Origin: Cladopsammia gracilis
Taxonomy: Eukaryota; Cnidaria; Anthozoa; Scleractinia; Dendrophylliidae
DNA length: 64,000 bases
NCBI GenBank assembly: GCA_022457155.1
Contig: JAJGOT010001034.1
Span: 1-64,000 of the forward strand
Direction of reading: 5' to 3'
This document shows positions 10,363 to 21,800 of this stretch, piece by piece; positions within the stretch are counted from its first letter, which is position 1, and every line of letters starts with the position of its first letter. A model generated the notes under the pieces. It searched no databases, was not told the origin of the DNA, and worked only from the letters and a program-made list of their open reading frames with translations. Made by a program: the position numbers and the translations under genes.

Positions 10363-12794
10363 TTATGATCGTTCTGCCATAAACACTGATTGACACCATT
10401 GCACAAACCACTCGCACATGTTAGAAATGATTTCATTGTTCACTTTGCCATGCATTTTAAGCTCGTGGTCTGCATCTTCCACCCAATGCATTGTCCAGTC
10501 ATTTGCCATTCTATTCAGAGCAGCATTCTCCATCAAATCCGTCCTGCAGAATGGATCTTTTCTGCCACTGATGAACAACACAGGCACACCAAGATGGAGT
10601 AGTGGTGATACGCGAAGCTCTGAGGTTTTTCTTGGGGGGTGTAGAGGGTACGATAGACAAGCTACACCATATACAAAGTTTGTTGTGAGGCTGCTGTCTG
10701 AAGCCACTTCTGCTGCTACCCGTGCACCCATGGAACGACCTTCAATTTAATTAACACAATGTAAATTTATAAACAAACATCACCCATGACAAATAAAGAA
10801 AGTTGGAAATGTTAAGCTTAGTAATGAAATGAGACAGATGTAATGTTCATCATGTCACGAGTGTAGGACAAAGAAAAGAGTCCCCGAAACGAATCAAACG
10901 TATGACCAGAAGATGCTACAACCACTGAGCTATGAAAGACTTGTAGTGGCAAACTAGGCCATTTACTAGGTTCATGTATGACTCATGTTTTGCGTACTGC
11001 TAGGATCAGCAATTTCAAAGATATTTAGAGACAAGAACTGCATCAGCTGCAGATCGTTTTCATGCGTCTTCCGTCTCTACAATCCACATATATCAATTAA
11101 GTTCAATTTTAGTAATGCTGTTTTTTTAGAGACGTTGCTTTGCTGGTTCACCCTTCCCCAGATCTATGACTGAATGGAAGTTCAAGTTATTGGGAGTAAA
11201 TGACTAAAATAGAGTTAAACAGGGAAACCAGCTTTTGGTTTACGTTACCAGACTCCAGTTCTCATGCTTCTACAGTACCTGCTATGATACACATTCTCAC
11301 TGGAAATTCTTCAAAATGTTTTAGGTATTCCTGTGCACAGAGAAGATTAGCATCAAACTTGTTTTACTGTGATATAATAGGATATAACAATGGGAGAGAG
11401 GTGGGGGTTGGAACAAGCATATCTTATGAAAGAGTAGCCTTGAGCAGGAGTTTCTCTGCCCACCATTTTGAACTTGGAGAGTAGAGGATGTAAAGTCACT
11501 ATGCAAGGCTGACAATTATCCATTGTGAGGCTTCTTATATAACGCTGTTGCAATTGTGTCAAACAATGCACAGTGTTACACCAACAGAAATGCTAAATGT
11601 ATGTGCAGCATGCATAAATTGAGTTATGGATGCATGCAGGAGGTTCTAAGGGTGGCATCAGCTCTTTTTTTTCTTGGTGATGTAGTCTAAATTACAGGCT
11701 TGCACAACTCGGTCTGGACCCCGACAGCCTAGATTCACATGTCAAAAGTACTTAGGTTGCTCAATACCACAAATTTAATGGCATTATCATGCGCCATCAT
11801 TCATCATGCAGCTAGGAAAGAAAAATGAAGAAAAATTGAATATTTTTGATTCCTAAATGCAGTTTTCTCACTTGAATCGACAATGGCATGGTTGAAGCTC
11901 GTTATGACAATGTATTTGAGTGAGCATCTTGCGAATGACATTCCGTTCTTTTACACCAATTGTGTGACGCGATGTATGCACAGTTGAAAAAAGTGAGTAG
12001 AATCTCTTTATGACGAATTGTGGTTGTTCAATGTCACATTGTCAAACTCCAATGTAGTATAGTCAAACACAAAAATCGAACTGTAAGACTTCAATGTCGA
12101 AAGAGCAAACAATAATTTCGCATTTCAAAGACAGGCACAAATTTCGTTACATGAATGTTAAAATTAAAGCTGATGTTGAATTTTGTCGGGAATATGACGG
12201 CATATAGAACAACCATTTTGATCAAAAGAAGTTTAATACGATACATGCATGCATGGCAATTATTGGAGCGTTTAACCGTCAAATCAGTGATTTGATTGGG
12301 TGAAACATGGAAGCTTTGCAATACGTTTAGTAGCAGTTAGTACTGTATAAACAGAGTAACATTCCTAGATCCTCGTAATCCGCCACATTTAATATTAATA
12401 AGCTTAATTAGCAACATTAGGTTTATTTGCGAGACAACACAAACTAGGAAACACGGATCCTCATTTTACAGCTCACCACAACTGCAGTAAAACATTCCTT
12501 CCTATACTGGAAATTCCTTGTTCGACAGGTAAATCTCAAGCAAAGAATTCCAGTGCTAGCAAGATGAGCAGCTAACTTCTCCAAATGCAGATAATTCATA
12601 TCTCCGCCGGCGCCATGCGTCAAAACCACAGCACAGCCGTTCCACGAAGAATCGCAGGGAAAGTTAAAGACGCAGTCCAGTTCACGATCTTCAACTGGGA
12701 TTTTTACTGGAACCTAGTCAAGCAAAATATCAGTCTTAATGCTTAGTTTAGCTATAAAGGATTTAGAAGTTTTGTCCATTACCTTACGCGCCAT
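10363..12794 (-). CDS. TEX30: TEX30-like alpha/beta hydrolase
   Basis: Four coding exons on the minus strand join in phase: 12783-12794 (MARK), 12477-12713, 11279-11330 and 10363-10739 (stop TAA at 10363-10365). The model gives 225 residues, close to the usual length of the family. The protein has the alpha/beta-hydrolase landmarks: LTHGAGGDMN (oxyanion region), LCLRFTCR, a nucleophile elbow GRSMGARVAAEV with Ser in GxSxG, VLFISGRKDPFC carrying the acid, and EDADHELKMHG with the catalytic His. These match TEX30/KANSL3-type hydrolases, whose substrate is not established. The second exon is confirmed by a GT donor (GTGAGC) and the third by EYLKHFEEFPVRMCIIAG between an AG and GTACTG. The first exon encodes only four residues before a GT donor. 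Confidence 0.9.
10790..11025 (-). repeat. tRNA-derived SINE-like repeat
   Basis: On the minus strand, TAGCTCAGTGGTTGTAGCATC (A-box region, about 10915-10940) is followed by GTTTGATTCG (B-box region, about 10895-10905), the order of a tRNA-type pol III promoter. Flanking sequence (TTTACTAGGTTCATGTATGA... and GTAATGAAATGAGACAGATG) recurs near 49560-49860, so this is an interspersed family. It lies in the TEX30 intron. Confidence 0.6.
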
Positions 12795-13330
12795 GTTCGT
12801 TTGTTGTTGCTATGCACGAAAAAAGACTGGGCACCAACAGGTCCCCAGGTTTCCGCGAAAACAATGTTGTTCCCCTGTCGTTCCCCTGTGGGTCCCCCTG
12901 AGGTACAGTAGGTACTTAAAAAACAATTAATTATTTCCTTTGGTTTCCTCTGACTTTTACAATTTTTTGATAGAAAGACAGGAAACAATGTTCTAAAATA
13001 AGATACAAAATCACTAAGGAAGACATCTCAGCCTGCGGGTTTCCCCATCCCCACGAACCTCCACAAGTGACTGACTGCTCTCTTTACTGCTCTTGACCTG
13101 CTCTTGACCTGCTCTTGAATACTCTCGACTGCTTTTGGTCTGCTTACTGCGACTCTACTGCTGCAGCTCGTCATTTCAGGTCTTTCAGCATTTTGAGGCC
13201 CTTTGCTATCAAGGTACTGTATTATAACGAACAATTTAATATATTATCGATAGGCTGAGCCTAACAGCGAAGCTTTCTAAACGGAAAGCTGATGAAGGTG
13301 AAATGTCGGAAGCACAAGAATTTAAGCTTA
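12795..13330. other. TEX30 upstream region, no gene seen
   Basis: The TEX30 start codon is at 12794. The region holds CCCCTGTGGGTCCCC and GCTCTTGACCT short direct repeats (about 13083-13140: CTGCTCTTGACC repeated) and AT-rich DNA. Promoter activity is expected somewhere here, but no specific element could be identified. Confidence 0.4.
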
Positions 13331-13872
13331 TTAAGCTTAAGTTTCAATTTTAGCAATTCTCAAAAACTCAGTAAGATTATTACGCGAGCGTCTGCACAGT
13401 ACATTTAGACTGTACAAAAGCTTACAAAAACAACTTTTTCTCGATCTAGAATAACTGGTATGACTAACTTCCGAATAAAATACACCCGTTGCGTTTCGAA
13501 AATTGCCCGAGAAACTGACAGAACAGAGAAGATTCTTGTCTGATGTTATGTTTTTGTTCAAGGCCGTAAATGATCTTGTTAAGATTGACATTTCTTCTTA
13601 TATAACCTTTTATTCAGATGGGGATCGTTATTCTTATAGATCGTCTGACAATTTGTCTCTGAAGAAGAACTTTGCTAGAACTGATGTTTTTAAATACAGT
13701 TATTTTAATAGGATTGTTGACAGCTGGAATATGCTGCCAAAAGAGACCCGTATGGCTACTGATGTAAATACTTTTAAACTTAAGGTTATGAATTTTTTAT
13801 TTAATAGCGATTAATCGATTTTTAATATTAGCGAATTGTATTTTTAGTAATTATGATAATTTTTACAACTTT
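13330..13872 (+). pseudogene. LINE reverse-transcriptase C-terminal remnant
   Basis: An open frame at 13503-13814 has the sequence pattern that ends many non-LTR retrotransposon ORF2 proteins: an ...EQRRFLSDVMFLFK block, YRSSDNLSLKK, a YSYFNRIVDSWNMLPKE block (the S-F-F-x-R...W-N-x-L-P signature) and FKLKVMNFLF before a stop. The part upstream (13345-13500) shows the expected residues only across frameshifts, so the copy is 5'-truncated and decayed. Its 3' UTR appears to continue at 15681-15785 beyond an inserted element. Confidence 0.75.
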
Positions 13873-15680
13873 GTATACACCCAGCGGTACCAATCAATGA
13901 AAATCAATCATTGATTGCCAATCAATGCAATCAATAATAATCAATAATAATCCATTGATTGATATTGATTGGTTAAACCAATCAATAAAAGTCGATACTC
14001 ACTCACCCAGACTCCTTAATTGCTATTGATTATTATTGATTTTTATAGATAATCAATAACTGATCGTGCAATGTAAAAAAACCGCGTTTCAAGGCATTTG
14101 AGATCAGATTTGCCGACTGTTACCTTGATTCCCCGGCGGCCTCAACGGAAGATGTCAAAGCAATTAGAGGTCGCAATAGCCATAACCACCTGTGTCCTTT
14201 TCACGTGAACGAAGGAGAAATGTTTTCCGTTAGTAAGAAGAGGGGAGAACGCGGAAACGCGTTCAAAGTTCTGAATGATCGGGGGCAGCTTGGCCACCTC
14301 TTTCTTATTTTATCTTCTCATTCAGTTGCACGGGTAAATGTTGGTCAATTTTCGCACATTCAGGTTGCATAGAACTGAATTCATTAAGTGATAAAATCAA
14401 AGCCTTTCTATGTGAAGGACTCAGCATTTTTTTCCAGATTGAAAAAGTAAATGCTTATTTTACTACTTGTTAAGTTTTAATGTTGTGCTGTCAAACGATG
14501 CATGTAAGGTATGTTTGAGAAACGTTTATCTTTAACTAGACTGCATTGACTAGCTAGAGCGCTTAAAAATTTAAATAAACTTACGACAAATAGCAAACGT
14601 CAACTTGTCGTTTGCAGAGAATTCGAGAGATTAAGCATCGCGTAATTTCTATCCGCGAACGCCAAGGATGGTCGAGGCAGCCGCCTTTTTCTACGCGACG
14701 AGACCCGCTTTCATATACTGTGCGACGGCAAAAGGCAGATAACAAGCTTACAATGCAGTATACGCGATGGTTAATCTCTCTCATTCTACTCATTCTCTGT
14801 AAAACGGCAAACGACAAGCTGATGCTTCCCGTTTGTAGTATGCCGGAAACGCGATGCTTAATCTCTCTATAAGCTTTGCGTATAACGCAAACAGGAAATG
14901 TAAGCTTGTTGTCTGCCGTTTGCCGTCCTATAGTGTATAAAAGCAGGACTCGTCGCGTACAAATACGGCGGCTGCCGTGACTATCCCTGCCGTTCGCGGG
15001 TAAAAATTACGCAATGCTTAATCTCTGTAATGAGGTAGTTATAAACCTATTAAAAACCATCGCGTGTACCGCAAACGGGAAAGTAAACTTGCCGACTCTG
15101 CCACTTGCCGTTACAAAATATGTGAAGGCAGGTCTTCTCGCGTTGAAAACGGCAGCTACCTTGACCATCTCTGCCGTTCTCGTGACGTTCTCGTTCTCGT
15201 TCCGTTCTTTCTCTGTCCGCCTTGCGGACACTTCGCTATGACAGAAATCCTGTTATCCCGGCAAATATAACTTCACAGTGCCAAAAATGTAACTCACTCT
15301 ATAATACGAACACTAAATCGTCTGTCTGCGTGCCAGATCGATATACAATTAAATAGGTAATAAAATGTTGTTCAGTTAATTTTGTTGTTGTATGAAAAAA
15401 TTATTTATTCTTTTTACAAAAGCGAACTTTTGTCACAAATCAGTTACGCTTTATTAGGGCGTTTATTGGAATCGAAAACGGAGATTTTAGTTTTCAATGA
15501 AAATCAATATTAATCAATGGAAATCAATGATAATCAATGAAAATCGATACTCACTCAACTCCAAGGCATTGATTTTTATTGATTTCCAATACCAATCAAT
15601 TAATTGGTATTGATTATTATTGATTGTTATTGATTATATTGATTATTGCTTTTCATTGATTGGTACCGCCGGGTATACAG
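13873..15680. mobile_element. 1.8-kb TIR element with AATCAAT subterminal arrays
   Basis: Both ends carry the inverted motif GCGGTACCAATCAATGAAAA (about 13885 and, inverted, 15645-15668) followed inward by dense arrays of AATCAATnnAATCAAT-type repeats (13890-14060 and 15490-15660). The interior (14580-15190) consists of three ~170-bp repeats, the first inverted relative to the other two, sharing GATTAAGCATCGCG and GCCGTTCGCGG blocks. No transposase frame is present. It separates the coding end and poly-A-like tail of the LINE remnant, so it inserted into that LINE's 3' UTR. Subterminal repeats of this kind are typical transposase-binding arrays of non-autonomous DNA transposons; the superfamily is unknown. 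Confidence 0.75.
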
Positions 15681-15785
15681 GAGGTGACTTGTTTTTACAT
15701 GGGGTTCAGACTCCTTTACAAGTTGTTATTATTATTGTTGTATATTTATATTATTTGCCATCAAATTGTAATAAATAAATAAACT
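15681..15785 (+). repeat. 3' tail of the interrupted LINE
   Basis: GGTTCAGACTCC...TTGTTATTATTATTGTTG then an AATAAATAAATAAA tail. This resembles the end of cnidarian LINEs and the repeat at 1-110. With 13330-13872 it forms one LINE split by the inserted 1.8-kb element. Confidence 0.6.
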
Positions 15786-15894
15786 GCAGAATACCCTGCC
15801 ACTTATTTGCATCTTGCATAGAATTGAGTTTAATACTTTAATGTATTCTAAACCACAACTTATCCTGTGTCATTATTTAGATTCCACCAAAATT

Positions 15895-18800
15895 ATGACC
15901 ACTGAACTGGACCATTCCTGCCTATTACAATCAGTTAATGAACGCCCAGAACCCACCAATGCTGAGACAAAAGGTAACCTCCCGTTGTGGTTGACTGGGA
16001 CATTTTTAAGGAATGGGCCTGGCAGATTTGAGTGTGGCGACACCTCGTTTAATCACTGGTTCGATGGCAAAGGACTTTTGCACGGCTTTCACATACAAGA
16101 TGGTCATGTGACATACAATAACAAGTTTGTGCGAAGCCAAGGTTATGCAGACTCCTTAGAACATGGCAAGTCTTCTCATCTAGAATTTGGCACATTTGTT
16201 CCCCCAGACCCATGCCAGAATATCTTTGCTCGCTTCTTCTCACAGTTCTGGGGAGAAGAAGTTCCCTTTGATAATGCAATGGACACTGTGTTCACAATGA
16301 AAGATAAGATGTATGCAGCTTGTGACACCAACTACATCTTTGAGATTGATCCAAAAACCCTGGACACTTTGAAGACTGTGGACTTCACAAAAGAGTTCCC
16401 AGGTAAACATGGTAACAAGTCATGTGGCTTGATTGAGGCCCTGCCAGGGTAAATTCCGACAGGCAACATGACCCAAAAAGTAGCGACAGCACGTAAAATG
16501 AAATTGCGACAAAAGACAATCTTTCTCGGCACAATTCCAACAGCGACATCAAAGCTGAGAATTAGCAACAAAGAATGGTGGTTTGGCATATTTTTTCACC
16601 AATTTGAGGTCCTTGAGGACCCTTGAGGTTCCCTTGAGGGTCTCTTGAGCATCGTGTTATCCATAAAAAAATTAGTGAAAGTTAAACGTGCTAACCACTA
16701 AACCACCGCGCCTCCACGATTTATCAGGTCAGTTGGTCTAAAAATGTTGTACGCAGGTCAGTTACCATTAATGGCTATAGTAGCATGTTACGTGTTCGAT
16801 GTGCACCGAACGATAACTGAGCTATTGTAGAACTGTAGGCATTTCTTTATAACCTACCATTATCCGCCTTTTCTAAAATTCCAACCAACTATGTTCGTTC
16901 AATTTCCGACAGCGACGTAAAGCATTGATAAAACACTGACATCATTTGAGACATTTTAAAATTCAGACAAGCGACACAGGCCCCCCCCCCCCCCCCCCCC
17001 CCACTGGCAGGGCCTCTTGATTACCTCCGCTTTTTCTGGGGAAACTCCTATATTAAAGTGATGTGGGTGCTCGATCATCAGAATTTGAAAAGATTTGTGA
17101 AAGACTATCTCATTGATGAATGTGGCTCTTAATTGACCAAATCCTGCAAACAATGTGATATATTCTCAATTTCTATTGATGATTTAGTTTGTCATTTTAA
17201 ACATTTTGTTCCTTTTGTAATGCCCTGGTCAAACAGACAGACAGACAAATGATAATAAAGTAAACTAAAAATATGATATAAATTGTTAACTGCCATGGGT
17301 CTGCTGAGCGGGAGGTGGTACAGGGTTCAATCTTCAGCCGAACCAGCACTGACAGGGTTTTAAAATAACTGAGGACGAAGGTGCTGCCTTTAGTATGATA
17401 TGACCATGTAGAAGTGGCAGTCCTGTCTCCAGTTGGGGACATAAAAACAGTGTCCCCAATTAGTACTTTTAATAATAATAATAACTATAATAACATAACT
17501 AAATACAATGACACTTAAGTGATTTTTTTAATCTAAAATAGCATTAAAAATATTTCATATATTTAAAAAATTAATACTTAGTTATTAAAATTATCAGTGT
17601 AGTGTGTTTAAAGTTTGTTATCTAAGAAACTACAGTATTTGTTATTAATTTAATATGGCTGGGTGCCACATTAATACAATCACATTTCTATGGCCCTTTG
17701 ATCATTTCTAACAGGTTTCCACTTATTTCCAACCAGGTGATGATGTAAGGATCGATTCTGCAACAGCTCACCCACACAAGGCCCCAGACGGTTCATTGTT
17801 CAACATCGCTGCCACGCATGGCCGAAATCCCACTTACAAAATCATTCAAATACCACCCTCTTCGGGAAAGGCAGGCGAGGCTCCTCTAGAGGGGGGTAAA
17901 GTTGTGTGCAGTATCACACCCACAAGTGGTTTAGGGTACATTCACAGCTTCTGCCTCACTGATAATTATATTGTTGTGACTGAAGTCCCTCTCATTCTTG
18001 ACACATGGCGACTTCTCTGCCACAGATTTTCTGCCTCCAGTTTTGAAGAATGGCTACGCTGGGATGCAAACCAGCTCATCAGATTTCACGTCATTGACAG
18101 AAAAGATGGCAACCGCGTTGGCATCTTCACAGCTGAACCATTCTTTGTGTTCCACCACATCAATGCCTTTGAAAAAGGTGACAATATTTACCTTGATGCC
18201 TGTTGCTATCCTGACAACTCAATTATTAAACAGTTGTACCTGCATAACTTGCGTTCCCCTATGCAACCAGGCCAAAAAAAGTTTGACGTCCCAGATGTTC
18301 GTCGTTACAGGCTTCCCGTGGCAGAACTTAGGGATGATTGTACGGAGAACCCTCTCTGCAAGGGAGGTGATGGCCTGGATTACTCTTCACTATACCCAGC
18401 AATGGAGATGCCGAAAATCAATTATGAGGAGTACAATGGTAAACCATACAGGTGTGTGGTGTATAGACCTTGCATGATTGATTACAGCAGTTACTACTTA
18501 AAAGACACACAATTAGTTCCTATTACAAAATATTAAAAAATACAAACAAACAAACTGTACCATAGAAAAGTACTGCACAGCTCAAAAGAAGCTTTCATTT
18601 GATTGGTGACAAATAATTGAGGATTTTGTTAATCCACTGACTCAAAAGAAGTTTAGAACCATCTTGTACCGTTTGATAGACAGTATCACACAAGTATTGC
18701 TCAATAATTTGTGACAGCAGGATCTTGTTAACTGCAAACTTAAATTTTAATAGTTAAATTCTGATTCCAGTTAAAGTTTCCTTCAAATATTGATATGTCT

Positions 18801-21800
18801 TAGATAATAGAAAATTCCCTTTGAGTTGTAGCTCTTTAAAGTGTCTCCTACAAGCCCAAAATTCACTTTAAATTGAGAAACAATGCTAAGAAATATCCCA
18901 TGTCATAAACAAACTTCCAGTCAAATTGTCATACCGTCATTTCTCCAACAATTTTCACTTGATTAAATCACTGGGATGTAAACTTTTTTTAATTCCCCAG
19001 TGTACGTATCACGTCATCCAGTTGTCTAGACTGTTTCGTTTCACACAATGCATATTTATGTCATGCTAAGATGTTTTGGTCATTTTAAATCTGTTTTAAT
19101 CTTAATTCAATTCTTTGACTTCAAACTGACCAGTATGGAAAATTAAAACTGATCCGTGGACTTTAAATGTATTTTGTAGCATAATTATTTTGGGGAAAAT
19201 GTTGCTTAATCGATATCATCCCTCGCTCACCTGGCTGTAAACCTTCGTTGGTATATATAATTCCCCACTGTGACGTATTATGTCATCTGAATGTGTTATT
19301 TTACACAATGCATATTTATGTCACGCTAAGGTGTTTTTATGGTAAGCGTCGGTCAGACTAGACTGATGCTGTTCTAAATTGTGAACTATGGCCTGAATGG
19401 GGGTGCAAGAATTGTAGGAAACCGGTGAATTCGCCCACAAGCAAACTCGCCCACAACAAACTCGCCCACACAGAAGACTACTCGCCCGCACGATATTAGT
19501 TAACTCGCCCATATCGAGAAAATTTGTCTTACACAAAATCAATTCGAAGGAGTTCATTCACGTTGTAATGTGGGTCTTGACAAACTGCGAGCCAGCGAGC
19601 CATGTGAGTCCCGCGAGTCATGCGAGTCATGCGAGGCAGCTATTAGTTCCCAGTCCCTTTCATACATTAGTTCCTTCACCCTTTGGCAGTTCGCTCAGTT
19701 CGCACGAGTTTTCGCTTTCCTTCGATTATCCTATTCTTATCATAGCAGGAAATAGCAAGGGCGACAGGCCGCACAATCTCTACCAGTGTGAAACATATGA
19801 GAACCTTTTACATTTTTGCTCTAACGAGTGTATCTTTTAAAGATTTTCCTTTAAAAATATAATATAATAGATATAATATAATAGATATCATAGGTTGTTC
19901 TTTAAAAATTTGCCGTAAAAGTGGTTAGTTTTGTATATAGTGCCATTTTCCCATTAAAACTTGTTTGATGTTTGGCACTGATGGTTGGTATTGTGTTACA
20001 AAAGGCAAAATGTCTTTTCGAGTTTGTTTATCTTGTTTAAGCACCGATTCCCTTTCTGTGAATTTTATTTCTGATAGGATTTTTTCTACCAGGTTATTTG
20101 GGTAGCCTCTAGTCAGCAAGCGTTTTTTAAATTTTGAAATATTTTCCTGAAAAGTGGTTTTTGAAGAATTAGTTCGTAGGAGTCTCAGGGCTTCACCCTT
20201 CACGAATCCTATTTTAACACTTGGCGGGTGACAAGAGGTAAAATGTGTATATTGAAACGTTTCCGTTGGCTTAAAATGTGTTTTTATATAGATTTAAATA
20301 GATTGTTCCTTGAACCTTTCGCCTTTGTATATAACTGTATCCAGAAACGCAGTTTCAATGTCTGAGATTTCAGCCGTATTTAATTTGATTGTAGGGTGAT
20401 GTGAGTTGGCTTGTTCGATGAATTGTACAATACCTGGTTTGCTGATGTCCCATAGTGAGAATATATCATTTTTCAAAAGAACGTGGACTTTATTGCTGGA
20501 ATTTCAGCGATAAAATGTTAGAGCTTGCGAATTTCGCTTCGCTATGCCGGCCGCTTCAATTTCAATCGCCAAAAACTTTAAACACTGAGAAATCCGTAAG
20601 AAAAGGATAAGAAGCGAAATACTGTGACTTCGTGTCGTACGGCGAACAAAGTACAAATTAAGTTTTTATATAAGCCTTTATGTCGGTGAATCACTACAGC
20701 AAGCAAGCATTCACTGGTAGCTTTTTTGTGTGGGCGAGTTAACTGTTATCGTGTGGGCGAATCATCTTCTGTGTGGGCGAGTTTGTTGTGGGCGAGTTTG
20801 CTTGTGGGCGAATTGACCGCAATTCGAATTGTACAGCATGTTTGTAATTTTCCGTACACGAGGCCTGTTGCATAAGCACTGTTTATCTTGCAACATCTTA
20901 GGCTAGGTACACATTTTTATTGGCCAGAAGTATTTACTGGGTCATGGCTGTAATTTTACTGCAGCTAGGAATATAACTTGTATACTGTAGTTTTAGTCTC
21001 AAGCCAATATTGCTCGATAGCATTTACATCAGATCGTAGCACAAGCAACATCGGTTTTTAGCATCTATGTTTTTTTAATCAATTGGAAGCTAGTACTACT
21101 TACAATATGACAGCCAAATCTACGGAACAAACGTGTGTACCACACAGCGCTGTTGGCGATGAACTCACAGAGTCTTCGGGGCCTTCCACAAGCTCAGCAG
21201 CTGGCCAAACAAACAAGCGGGTCCCAAAGTGTTCAGGGTGCAAGTTGCCACATGATGTACATTCGTGGGGCGAACCTGGCCCTTATTGTACCGGCCCAGC
21301 AGACGAAGATCACAACGATGGTCAAATAGACGAGGACGAAGACGAAGAAGCCCTGCTAAACCAGCTCAAAGAACTGAAACTCGCGGAGCACGCAATGGAA
21401 AAGGCCGCTCGGATCAAGCAGTTGAAGTCGGCGATCGCAGAGAGCCAGAAACGGCTCGCGGAACTCCAACAAGTCCCGCCGCAACCCAGCCACACAGAAA
21501 AGACCAAGCTGCTGGCCAAAACCTCAGCACAGACCGTACCAGCTCCGGCAACGATCCCCACGGCACCAGGCGCCGATTCCTCAGCTGCAGCTGCAGCTGC
21601 AATGGCTTCGTCGGGCCCGGCTTCGTCGACGTCCGCCCTTTCCTTCCCAACCGGGACGTCTCCTGGGACTCCGCTGGATACTTTGCTCGCGGGCTACTTT
21701 CCAGGCGCGGCGCCTCAGGCTCGAGTAAACAGCCCGGACGGGATTTTGACAGCACCGCAAGCGGATCAAGAGTCAAGGATGTTTCTCAAACCTGCCCAGT

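Larger units (their letters stand above)
19341..21076 (+). repeat. Ngaro A1 repeat (interrupted)
   Basis: Begins GGTAAGCGTCGGTCAGACTA and, after the insertion at 19417-20825, resumes CAGCATGTTTGTAATTTTCC through ATCTATGTTTTTTT. Its 319 bp outside the insertion match A2. It precedes the gag-like ORF and probably carries the promoter. Confidence 0.9.

Noticed and set aside
15007..15270. Overlapping short frames within 15007-15270
   Set aside because: Inside the non-coding 1.8-kb TIR element; opposite-strand shadows of repeats.
16403..16452. Continuation of oxygenase exon 1 to 16452
   Set aside because: The family alignment requires joining at 16402 to 17737; the extra residues run into the terminus of a transposable element.
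18452..18536. Oxygenase exon 2 read-through to a stop at 18534
   Set aside because: A GT donor at 18452 and the acceptor before 26350 restore the conserved C-terminal domain with the fourth His ligand.
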